Source of the DNA: Yamagishiella unicocca
Taxonomy: Eukaryota > Chlorophyta > Chlorophyceae > Chlamydomonadales > Volvocaceae
Direction: 5' to 3'
DNA: 64,000 nt
NCBI GenBank assembly: GCA_003116995.1
Contig: BDSL01000040.1
Coordinates: 682,001-746,000, forward strand
Shown here one piece after another: positions 23,501 through 32,769 of the stretch (its first letter is position 1; the number at the start of each line of letters is the position of its first letter). The notes under the pieces are model-generated. The model was not told the DNA's origin and did no database searches. It saw only the letters and a list, made by a program, of their open reading frames with translations. The position numbers were made by a program, and so were the translations under genes.

Positions 23501-26500
23501 CCTTGGAGCATGGAGGACGGGGGGAGCACGGCTGCGTGTGGGGGTGCGGACACAACCGTAGTCCAAACGCACTTCCCCTCCCTTCCCCCATCCCTCGCCC
23601 TTCCCGCCGACTTCCCTCCCCTGCCCCACCTAATGAGGTTCTTGTCGCCCGCGTAAGCCGTGTGCAGCGCCTCCGCATGCGATATGCGGATGAAGGTGTC
23701 CCCAGTGGCGTGACCGAAGAGGGCGGGGATGAAGGACTGCGCCACAGCGTCAACCGGAGAAACCTGCGCGGAGGGGTGGCGTGAAAACCGTTGACACGAA
23801 AAAGAGGGAGGGGTTCGAGGGAAACCCGTGGATGTCCGAAAAAAAGCGGAGGGGTGGGGTGGGGTTGCAAGGAAAACCCGTGTACGAAACAAGGACCGTT
23901 TAGAACAGACGTTTTGAGGTGCATGCTGGAGAAGTTGGTGGGGCAAGGATGGGGTGGGGTGTGTGGGTTTGGGTGTGTGTGGTGAGGTAGAGGAAACCGG
24001 TCAATCGACAAGTAAATAAGGCTTTCCTTCCTGAGTCTCCTCCTCGCCCACCACCGCCACGTCATGCAGCCACCCTGCTCGAGTTTCCGGGTACGACATC
24101 GGCCCCACACACCTTGGTGATGTCGAACCCAGCTCGCTTGTTGACCGACCGCTTCATGGCCGCCAGCGCCAGGCGGGCCAGCGGACGGGGTATGGGCAGT
24201 CGCTGCTCCTGGACTATCTCAAGCATCAGGTCGGTGAGCCGCGAGAACGGCGAGTCCAGCACCTGGCAGTTGGACGGTTGGGCGGTTGGCGGGCTGGTCA
24301 GCATTGCCGGCAGGTACCGATTGCAGCACTGCAAACGGGGATCGCCAACCGAATGCGGCCCTCCGCTGCCCATGCATTCCCGCACCGGATCACCCCAACC
24401 ACCAACCAACCAACTGCCCCGCAGCCGCGCTGGACCCGCCCACGCGCGCCCCCATCCCACCACTCGCCATGCCCGCCACGGACGGATCCCGCCCACCCAT
24501 CCACCCATCAACCAACCAACCAACCGAACTAACCGCCCTCCCGCGCCGCGCAGGGTCCGCCCGCCTCTCCCCGCTCACCATGCCGGCAATGGACGGGTCC
24601 CGTTGCGAGTACAGCAGCGCCGTGACCGCACCCATGGATCGCCCCCACAGCCCCAGCGTGGACACCCGCCCCCCCGCGCGCAGGTGTTCCACCGCCGCCG
24701 CCACATCGTCCACCTCCTCGGCACCCAGGGTCACCCACAGCCCCTCGGACAGCCCGCTGCCCTGCGGTTCACGTGAGGCGCCGGAAAGAGGCGACGTGGA
24801 GTGGGGTGGGGTGGAGCGGCGTTACCAGCGAGGAGGGGGGAGGGGAGGTAGTGGGCATATCGGGACGACGCTGGGGGAGGAAAGGGACATTCAGGTGGGA
24901 GATGAGGAGAATGGGCGATGGAGGGGCCCTGAAACCCTAAGACCCAGTTCCCAGATGAGGATCCGCAATTCCGAACGCAGCGCCTTCGGCCCCCACGCCT
25001 GCCTCCTGCCCTGCCCCCCCCCTCGCCGCACGTGCCCTCCTCTCACCTCACGTGCCCTCCCCTCACCGGTTTTCCTCGCAACCCCTCACCCCCTCACCCC
25101 ACCCCCCTCACCGCAAAGTCCAGCGTGAAGACGCTGACTCCGTGCGGGATGAGCACGCAAATGGCCTCCTCGGCATCCCTGGAGCACCACCACAAGGGGA
25201 GGGCCGGCGTGAGGGAATTGGGGGCACGGTTAATCAACATTGACGGCACAGTTGTTTGGAATTGGGGGCACGGTTGTTTGGAATTGGGGGCACGGTTGGT
25301 TGAAATTGGGGGCACGGTTGGTTGATGAGGCGGCTGGAAGTCCTATTTCAAGAGCCGTTCGAGGATGCGAGCGGTCGCAGTCGCAAGCAGCAGCAGCACC
25401 AGTACCACCGTAGCAGTGGACGAACCCGCGGAGTAGGCGGGGACCCCTTGGCAGGACGGCAGGGCGGGGCGGGCGTGTATGCGCGTGGGGTTCTCAGCTC
25501 CCGGACAACACACAGAAGGTAAGAGTTTGGCAGGCGGCTCCACAAGCAGCACCGCATCTGCTCCCGCCTTGCCATGCACTCCGCCCTGCTGTCCTGCCAG
25601 CAGCAACACGGACCATCAGCCGCCACCGCGGCAGCAAAAAGCAGCCTCCATCCGCGGCTGTGAGTAAGCCCCCCCCCGGGCCTCCATGCCCCATGTAACT
25701 CCCGTCGCTCTGAGCCAGCAGCTGGTCCAGGCTTTCCCCATTGCTGACGTGTCGCCAGCTCCGCAACCCTGCCGTACTGGGCTCCATTGCCTGGAGCACC
25801 CACCTCCACCCTCAAGCCATGGCAGAATGGCGCCTTCCCCACCGTGTCCCTATCGGGACAGCTGTGCCAGTCCCGACCGCGACCAACATGGCCAAGGCGG
25901 ACGAACGGGGCAGCGGGGTGTCGGGACGGGCCCAGGGCCTGCTTGGCTCCCGCACCAGCCAGATTCCCGTTGGGCCCCTCGCCGGTGCTTCCCACCTGCG
26001 GCTGCCACTATTGCAGTGGCAGTAGATGACGCAAGGCAGGCGGCCATCCTTGCCTCGCGCCTGCTTCGGAAAGTAATGGCTGCACTGCAGGCGCAAGCCC
26101 CGCTTGTTCACCTGCACAGCACAGCACGCAGCACGCGGCACGTTGGGCGCAAGAGGATCCCGCAAGACATGGCCCTCTCTGGCGCACAAGTAGCAAGGAA
26201 TGATGGTTGAGCGCACGGCAGGGACAGATGTGGCCGCGGTAGAAGGGCGCCCAGTTTCGTATCCGTCAGCCCATGGCCGCCCTCACCAGCGTCAGGTCCT
26301 CGCGGAAGCCCGCGTAGCGTCCAACGCGAAAGAGCTTGCGGCTGCCACCGACCAGCTCATCGGGATAGCAGTACTCGTCCCTGTGCGGGGTGGTCACAAC
26401 TTCCTAGTTGCCGTGAAGGTTCTGAGCATCGCAAGACAGCCGAAACCTCTACGCCATCTCCAGTAAAGGGCAGTATGACCATGTCCAGACGCTTTGGGCT

Positions 26501-26659
26501 TGGAATACGCTTTCCCACAGCGCGGACGCTTGTTGGGGTTCCATGGCACAACATGAACAGGCTTGAACGGGTCCGTCTCGGCAGCAGCCAGATTAGTCAC
26601 CTTGGTGGTCGGCAGATGCAGTCCACAAGCGAATCCCACAGAGCGCCAAGCCCCGGCAT
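20546..26659 (-). CDS. Alpha/beta hydrolase (serine aminopeptidase S33/BEM46-like) with two C-terminal ubiquitin-interacting motifs
   Basis: Exons (all -): 26659-26601, 26380-26287, 26111-25996, 25178-25112, 24761-24579, 24262-24113, 23763-23630, 23391-23344, 22725-22261, 21971-21270, 20948-20546. They join in frame to 806 residues. The first 290 residues match the plant hydrolase family represented by Arabidopsis At3g23540/At4g14290 as I recall it: start MPGLGALWDSLVDCICRPPR, then LPCVIYCHCNSGSR, SVFTLDFA, the nucleophile elbow GLWGRSMGA (Ser154), LDSPFSRLTDL, HATGDTFI (Asp245) and FEGDHNSRRPEF (His273). Ser, Asp and His form a complete catalytic triad. An Ala/Ser/Gln-rich tail carries two UIMs: EEEEEQLRAALQLSLLEA (about 543-560) and TEDELLSLAVQMSLQES (about 782-798), each with the core Ala-x-x-x-Ser. 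Cys84 stands where relatives have Gly in the HGN oxyanion motif. Substrate unknown; the UIMs suggest binding to ubiquitinated partners. Confidence 0.88.
22740..22970. repeat. 19-bp minisatellite, about 12 copies
   Basis: Units of GGTTAGGGCGGGCCGGAGC with C/T, C/A and G/A variants, head to tail, in the hydrolase intron 22726-23343. They start only 15 nt before the acceptor of exon 9. The GGTTAGGG core looks telomere-like, but the unit is not a telomere repeat. Confidence 0.92.
23246..23335. repeat. CAC/CCG trinucleotide-rich tract
   Basis: A degenerate (CAC)n run with interspersed CGC and CAT triplets, in the same hydrolase intron, ending 8 nt from the donor of exon 8. Confidence 0.85.
23812..23846 (+). 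repeat. Dispersed family 1, partial copy
   Basis: GGTTCGAGGGAAACCCGTGG followed by ATGTCCGAAAAAAAG matches the left half of family 1 and is nearly identical to the left part of the copy at 37414. It lies directly before the fuller copy at 23864. Confidence 0.6.
23864..23933 (+). repeat. Dispersed intronic element, family 1, full copy
   Basis: GTTGCAAGGAAAACCCGTGT, then ACCGTTTAGAACAGACGTT, then TTGAGGTGCATGCTGGAGAA. It lies antisense in the hydrolase intron 23764-24112. Blocks and spacing match 34774 and 59929. Confidence 0.8.
25217..25326. repeat. 22-bp tandem repeat, about 5 copies
   Basis: Units like ATTGGGGGCACGGTTGTTTG, the first ones degenerate, in the hydrolase intron 25179-25995. 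Confidence 0.85.
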
Positions 26660-27035
26660 TCAGGCTGCTGAAACGTCGTCATGCGTTCCGGTTACTCAGC
26701 GGCGACAGCCGGTTTCATGACTACTTATGAACCTACAAAATATTATACGTGGCAAGTAAGGTACAAGTCCTTGAGCCAAGGGTCGACGTGTGATAGGACT
26801 CTCAATGTGTTCCTTTTGGTTTCTTCTCTTTCGTTTTGGCCCTACAACTTATATTTGCAACTTCAGGAGAGGCACAGTCTTTGAGTACCTTCAGGGTTGC
26901 TGAGGGAGATATGACTGTCGGGATCGGGGCAGCAAATACAGAACGATCTTCCCATTTTTCCTTGGCCACTCAATACCAAAAATACATAAAATCAACTGTT
27001 TTGATTTCTGTCATTATCCTCCTATACCAGAGAGT
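26660..27035. promoter_or_regulatory. Compact divergent promoter of the hydrolase and PAM68 genes
   Basis: Only 376 bp separate the two start codons, and the stretch is clearly more AT-rich than the coding DNA. It must hold both 5' UTRs and both promoters. No TATA box could be assigned with confidence. Confidence 0.55.
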
Positions 27036-30000
27036 ATGGCCGCAATAACGGTGCGCCCTTTTGTGGCAGCAGTGCAGCGCCATGGCAACACGCCGCTGCG
27101 TCCAGGTCAATTTACTCGCGTGGTGATGGCACCTATGGCCGCACGCAAAGGCTTTGGTGACCCAAAGGTGAGCCCGGCGAACGCGGAGGGCAATTGCGCT
27201 GAGCTGCGCGCGCCATAGCATGCAAGCTTGCAGGCCTCTTGCGCTCCGTATCAGCAAGCTTAACTGGCCAGATTAGCCAGCGGTCGCGGTCAGTTGAAAG
27301 CTGCCGCGCGTGCCTCGCCCGCTTGCTTCGCCCAAATCGCTGAATGCCCCCCTGCCCCATCTGCAGAAGGAGCAAACCAAGCGCCCAGAGTCCTCGGAGC
27401 AGCAGCAAGGTGAGCCCCCCACGCCCCTATCCCAATCAGCATTGATCTCCTCGGCGCTCGTGCTCACGCCCCGAGCGCATGGCCTGGACCATTGGCCAGC
27501 CTTCCAAGCAGGCTGGCCGCTTGCGGTGCTTGGCCAGGCGACGCAGGACGGGGGGGAGGGAAGAGGACGAAGGGGGCAAACAGCCGGGCTCGATGGATGG
27601 GTTCGTGCGTTTGGCCGGCTGGCGTGGGGGCTAACAGCTGGGCGGTGGGTGGGTTTGTGCGTTTGGCCGGCTGGCGTGGGGGCTAACAGCTGGGCGGTGG
27701 GTGGGTTCGTGTGTTTGTCCGGCTGGCGTGGGGGCTAACAGCTGGGCGGTGGGTGGGTTTGTGTGTTTGGCCGGCTGGCGTGGGGGCTAACAGCTGGGCG
27801 GTGGGTGGGTTCGTGTGTTTGGCCGGCTGGCGTTGCCTGCTGGTCACGCGCAACGGGTTGGACCCGCCGGTGAAAAACACTACCCGTCAAGTCATATGTC
27901 GTCAGCGGACACCGTCAGGGTGGGCTTAACCTGACGGGTGTTGGGGGAGGGTTGGCGGATCCGCACAAGCCCCGGCTCCGGTGTCAGCACCGCAGGCGGG
28001 CATCAAGGCAGTCGCCGGTCACGGCGTAGTCGCCGGTCACGGCAGTCGCCGGTCACGGCGTAGTCGGGAACAGCACGTCCCAGCGAGTCTCAGCTGACAG
28101 ACTGAGGCGTAATTGGAGGCGTGTGTCCTCCTGAAGCTCTTAAGCTTGCGGCCAGAACCCGCCGTACCACCGAGCGCCTGTCGTTCCTCGGGGACCTGGA
28201 ACCGACCCACGTGGTTACACTTCCTCGGATGGATGGATGGGGGAAGGCGGCGGGGAGTACAGAGGGGAAAGCGTACTCCCACCGCCGCCACCACCACGCA
28301 GCCGTCGAACCACCACCAGTCCAACCATAGCACCCACAGCGACAGACAGCCCCCATAAGGCCCCATCACGGCGGCCAGGCACCACGCCGGCAGCAGGCAC
28401 TAGGCGGCAAGCTGCCGCACCCCACCCAGTCCTCCTTGGGCCCTCCTCCATGGGTGCTCAAACCGTCACGGCCTCTGTCGTCCACGCGACCACGCACCCA
28501 GCACCACATCCCTGCCGGGCCAACCTCGCCCTTGCAGCGCGCGTCACGTCCCCCAGTCCCCCTGACTGAACTCGACAACGCCCCCGTGCCCGCCATTACC
28601 CCCCGCCCTTGCCTGTCATTACCCCCACCCTTTTGTCGGTCATCGCCCTTGGTTTGTAGGCCGTGGATTCTCGGGTTATCTTTTACCCCCTTTGCCGGTG
28701 CTGCCGCAGGGACGTCCTTCGAGGCGCCTCCCGCGGCGCCCTCCCGCCGCGTGTACCGGGAAACACCCCAGGTGGGTCCAGCTGCCTCGGCAGCCTGTGC
28801 AACGGTGGCCTTTGGGTGGTTGGGTGGGATATGAGAGGAATCCCTTGGGTCGGCACCGGATGGTGGTGGTGGCAAGAAGACCCGGTCACGCGACATAGGA
28901 AACGGAGGGCAGAAACGAACTGGCAATAGTTGTCGGGCACGCGGTTGAGAGCGCACCGTGGGGTGGGATGGGACGGGGCCGGGATGCCCGCTGCCACTCC
29001 GGTCCCCCTGCTGGTGAGGTAGGTCGTTGGCAGTTAGTGGGGCTGAGGTGGAAGGCGGCAAGCATGTGGCTGGGGCTTGCAAGCATGTGGCTGGGGCTTG
29101 CAAGCATGTGGCTGGGGCTTGCAAGCATGTGGCTGGGCCTGCAAGCATGTGGCTGGGGCCTGCAAGCATGTGGCTGGGGCCTGCAAGCATGTGGCTGGGG
29201 CCTGCAAGCATGTGGCTGGGGCCTGCAAGCATGTGGCTGGGGCCTGCAAGCATGTGGCTGGGGCCTGCAAGCATGTGGCTGGGGCCTGCAAGCATGTGGC
29301 TGGGGCTTGCAAACACTTTGTGCTGTTGGTGGGTGGGTGGGCACCAACAGGTGGTGGGGGGAAGGGGAGGTGCGGCAGGCCGGGGGAGGGAGGGATGCAG
29401 AGAGCCGGATCCGGCAGCTCAGCACCCGCGATGCATCCCCCACTCTCTTGCCGCCTGTGACGTGGCAGCCCACTCGTACGCCCGTACGGCACGCAGGTCG
29501 TCGTTGACCGCATGTTCCGGCGCATCGTCATCTTCACCGGCGTGCCCGTCTTCACCGGCTTCGCGCTCTACCCGCTCTTCTACTACCTGCGGGTGGGTGC
29601 GCCGCCTTGGCGGGTGATAGTGTGCCGCCGATAAGCCGCGAAACTCCACGGAACTTAAACAGTCTGGTCAGCATGGCACTTGGCACATATATGAAGCGAC
29701 GGGCGGCGAAGGAGGGAGTGACATGTTGTGTGTATGTCGTACTGATCCGTACGACACGATGTTCGGGTGCTCTCACGCGGTCTTACCTCCCTCACGAGAC
29801 CCGCGGCAAGACCACTGTTGGGCGACACATGTGTACGTGTTTTTGACTGTTGGCAACCTCCACCCCCTCCCGGCTGCTCCTCAGGTTGTTCAGGACATCG
29901 ACTACCCGCTCTGGATCGTCTACATCGCACAGGTGGAGGGGGTTGCTGGGTGGGGCGGTTGGGGCGGTTGGGGGTAGAGACTGACCCCCGGGTGATACAG

Positions 30001-31107
30001 AGGAGATCCGTGGAAACGGGGGCGGGGGTTGCTGGCTAGGTGTGGGCTGCAGGGTGGGGCGGGTGGGGGTAGAGAGTGAACCCCGGGTGATACAGAGGAG
30101 ACCCGTGGGACGGGGGCGGGGGTTGCTGGCTAGGTGCGGCAGGCCGGGATCCGGGCTGCGGCCGGGGCGGGCTACTGGGGGTCAGTGCCAGGAGTGCGCG
30201 TGTTTAGCAACCCAGAAGTACTTCGTGTCGTGCTTTCAGTAGTGACAAAACACGTGCACAACAAAAAGGTAAGGAGATTATATACCCGTGCGTGGATGTG
30301 AGGGCCGCGGGGCGTCCTGACGCGTTACCCGCACCCCCCCACACACACCGTCACCTTCACCGCCCTCGGTTTGTCGGCCGTGGATTCGCGGATTCTCTTA
30401 TCAAACCCCCACACACCGTCACCTTCACCGCCCTCGGTTTGTCGGCCGTGGATTCGCGGATTCTCTTATCAAACCCCCACACACCGTCACCTTCACCGCC
30501 CTCGGTTTGTCGGCCCTGGATTCGCGGATTCTCTTATCAAACCCCCACACACCGTCACCTTCACCGCCCTCGGTTTGTCGGCCCTGGATTCGCGGATTCT
30601 CTTATCAAACCCCCACACATACTACGTTACTACCAGTCCGGTTAGGTGCCTGTACATGGACCTCCGCGGATCCGCGGCGCAGTAGCACCCGCTCTGTCGC
30701 CACACCAATGCCGCAACGCAACGGCCAACCACCGCAGGTGCTGACGTTCGGCGGGGGCTTGCTAGGCATCACGTACGGCGCCCTGTCGTCGTCGTGGGAC
30801 CCCAGCCGGGAGGGCAGCGCGATGGGCTGGTCGGAGATGCAGGTGAGGGGAGAGGGGCGACGGGGCAGGCGCGAAATGACGTGTGTGGGTGGGAAGCGGG
30901 TTTTGGGCCCCTCCAGGGAGGGTTGCCGGGATGTCGTGTTTTGATCTGTTTCCACCCCGCTCCGGGTCCCTGGGTCAGCGAGCAGCTCTGCAAGAGCGAC
31001 TCCGGTCCTCTCACCTCGCAGCCCGCACACCGCCCTCCTCGGCCGCCCCCTCACCTCCGCAGGTCAACCTCTCCATCCTGCTCAACCGCAATAAGCAGGA
31101 GGAGTGA
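27036..31107 (+). CDS. PAM68: PAM68-family photosystem II assembly protein, plastid-targeted
   Basis: Exons 27036-27167, 27367-27409, 28710-28771, 29497-29592, 29885-29932, 30738-30842 and 31063-31107 join in frame to 176 residues. The N-terminus (MAAITVRPFVAAVQRHGN, rich in Arg/Ala/Val, almost no acid) looks like a chloroplast transit peptide. A polar linker (KRPESSEQQQ, then Pro/Ala-rich) leads to the PAM68 domain (DUF3464): VDRMFRRIVIFTGVPVFTGF with a first membrane span (about 89-110), then YPLWIVYIAQVLTFGGG and LLGITYGALSSSWD with a second span, and a short polar tail. In Arabidopsis, PAM68 is a thylakoid protein helping early photosystem II assembly; its paralogue PAM68L serves the NDH complex, which green algae of this group lack. 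About 87% of the 4-kb span is intron, and three introns hold minisatellites. Identification rests on the two-span pattern and the GITYGALSSSWD signature. Confidence 0.88.
27603..27833. repeat. 52-bp minisatellite, about 4.4 copies
   Basis: The landmark CTGGCG recurs at 27619, 27671, 27723, 27775 and 27827, a period of exactly 52 bp. The unit includes GGGGGCTAACAGCTGGGCGG. It lies in PAM68 intron 2. Copies differ at only a few positions. Confidence 0.93.
28644..28680 (+). repeat. Dispersed family 2, fragment
   Basis: CGCCCTTGGTTTGTAGGCC followed by GTGGATTCTCGGGTTATC resembles the family 2 core GGTTTGTCGGCCGTGGATTC seen at 30345, 31636 and 33487. It ends 29 nt before PAM68 exon 3. Confidence 0.6.
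29058..29313. repeat. 20-21-bp minisatellite, about 12 copies
   Basis: Units of AAGCATGTGGCTGGGGCTTG plus C, later copies with CCTGC; one copy is 1 nt short, which shifts all frames. It lies in PAM68 intron 3 (28772-29496). Long shadow ORFs cross it on both strands. Confidence 0.95.
30345..30613. repeat. 68-bp tandem array of dispersed family 2
   Basis: CTCGGTTTGTCGGCC recurs at 30365, 30433, 30501 and 30569, a period of exactly 68 bp. Copies differ mainly at one G/C site. It lies in PAM68 intron 5 (29933-30737). The unit core is the same as the single copies at 31636 and 33487. Confidence 0.95.
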
Positions 31108-31635
31108 GGGTGGAGGAGGGGCGGTGCCGACGGGAGGGTACTGCAACGTGAGGGCGCATGGATGGATCGATGGTTGGATCGCGAGGTTGCGGTGCCAAGG
31201 TTATAGGCGTTGTTGGTGGGGGGGTATTGTTTGGGGTTTGGGAGTGCACACGGTGTGTTTTTGTTAGGAGGAAGCGACGTGCTCCCAAGTAACGTAGGAA
31301 GGGAGGCTTGGGGCTGAGGCGCGGGAGTTTTGAGACAAGAGGCCAATAAGAGAGTGTCCCCGAGGGATGAATGACGATTACGATCACAAGCAAAGGGGTG
31401 TCGGACCACTAGTTGTATCTTCGTGGGGGGGGAGGAGAGGGAGGGAGAGGTGAGAGGGGGCGAGCGAGGTAATGTCGGGCGTCAGCTTGTTGGGCGTAGC
31501 GGGGGAGCAGAATTGGTGTCTGCTGTGCGCTGCCGACCGGCAGTTTTGGAGCTGTTGGACAATGAACATGGCCCGCAAATAGTCGTCTTATCACCGGAGA
31601 AGTTGCCCTTGGCAAACGGGGCATCTCTCCCCCCA

Positions 31636-31694
31636 ATCTTCTGGACCGCCATCTTCACCGCCTTGGTTTGTCGGCCGTGGATTCGCGGATTCTC
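31636..31694 (+). repeat. Dispersed family 2, single copy in the PAM68 3' region
   Basis: ATCTTCTGGACCGCCATCTT, then CACCGCCTTGGTTTGTCGGC, then CGTGGATTCGCGGATTCTC. It is almost the exact reverse complement of 33487-33545. Confidence 0.88.
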
Positions 31695-31699
31695 TGTAA
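31695..31699 (+). terminator. Candidate PAM68 polyadenylation signal
   Basis: TGTAA, the first on this strand after the PAM68 stop (588 nt downstream). It abuts the right end of a family 2 repeat, so the repeat insertion may have supplied or moved the signal. Confidence 0.35.
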
Positions 31700-32769
31700 A
31701 CCCCCCCAACTCGCTACATGTTACAATGTTAGAGGCGCAACGATGGGAGCGCCGCACCCTCTGCTACCACCTACCGCGCATGTACGACCGTTAGCTGCTG
31801 GTGTACCTGGCCGCGGTCGGCCAGTCAGCCCTGCTCCTTTTGCTACTCAAACGGCAGCGTGCCGTTTACCAGGAGGCAGTGAAACGCTCGCGTGTGGAAA
31901 GCGGGTTCACATCACGGAAGCGGCGATTGCCGTGTACGTGAGTAGAAGTATGGTGCAGGTTCAAGGGGCTGATTCTCTGATCTACCGACCGTAGCGGCGC
32001 TTTTGCTGGGTGTCCTGAGAGATCAGCCAGCAAGATGAGGTACCTCCTTCAGGCTCTGTTCATGCTTTGCCTGTGCCGTACGGCAGGCACGGCATCCTGC
32101 ACGGGGCGCATCGTGCCTCCGGCGTCATAATTTTCAGTGGCAGACAGCGGCGCGGGGGCGGGGAAGCACGTGCACGCTGCGGCCTGGTGGGTGCGGAAAG
32201 GCGGTTGTGATCGCTGGGTTGTAAGAATTGCCTGGGCTGCATCTCAACCCGTCTGGAGCTTAGCTCGGATCTTGGCCTTAAATACGGTATATACCTGCGC
32301 ATAGATCTAGTATGGCAAGGGGGATGACGATTTTGGGCATGCCACGACAAGGCCTACCACGGACCGTACCACCGGCCATCTAAGCGCTTCTACGCGCACA
32401 GAGTCCGTAACATTTTTAGATCTATGGCTGTGTACTGTCAAGAGGGTCGCAATTAGGGCGACGCCAGCCTGCCTTGTCTGTACGCCGGCATCGTCGTTGA
32501 CTGCGCGTCTTGACGATCGGGGTCGCAGCCATGCTGCAACACGCCAGTAAACCCACGCTATCATCTAGCCATGGCGCGTTTGGAACGGGGCCGGCGCCGC
32601 GCGTGTCGCGTTGCCGCCCCGTCGTTCGCAGCCATTCCAGCGCAGGTTCGTGGGCAGGCAAGATGTTTACCGATATGGGTATATACACGTGCAAATTACG
32701 GGCTCGCTGATACTGTTGGATAATAACACAACCGGGAAATATGCAAGCGGCGATTGCCCAACTGCGCGC

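Larger units (their letters stand above)
31108..32769. other. Intergenic region between PAM68 and the PsbP-domain gene
   Basis: About 1.66 kb, tandem (same-strand) spacing. It holds the PAM68 3' UTR with a candidate TGTAA at 31695-31699, one family 2 element, and the promoter (and perhaps a missed first exon) of the next gene. No other coding stretch is evident. Confidence 0.5.

Noticed and set aside
26394..26639. Alternative first exon of the hydrolase reading VVPWNPNKRPRCGK
   Set aside because: The start at 26659 gives CRPPR joined to DEYCYPDEL, matching the plant N-terminus, with correct phase and splice sites.
28366..29617. Long open frames of up to 316 codons on both strands over the 21-bp array
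   Set aside because: They exist because the repeat unit has no stops; the region is PAM68 intron 3 with fitting GT and AG on both sides, and one unit is 1 nt short, which breaks any protein repeat.
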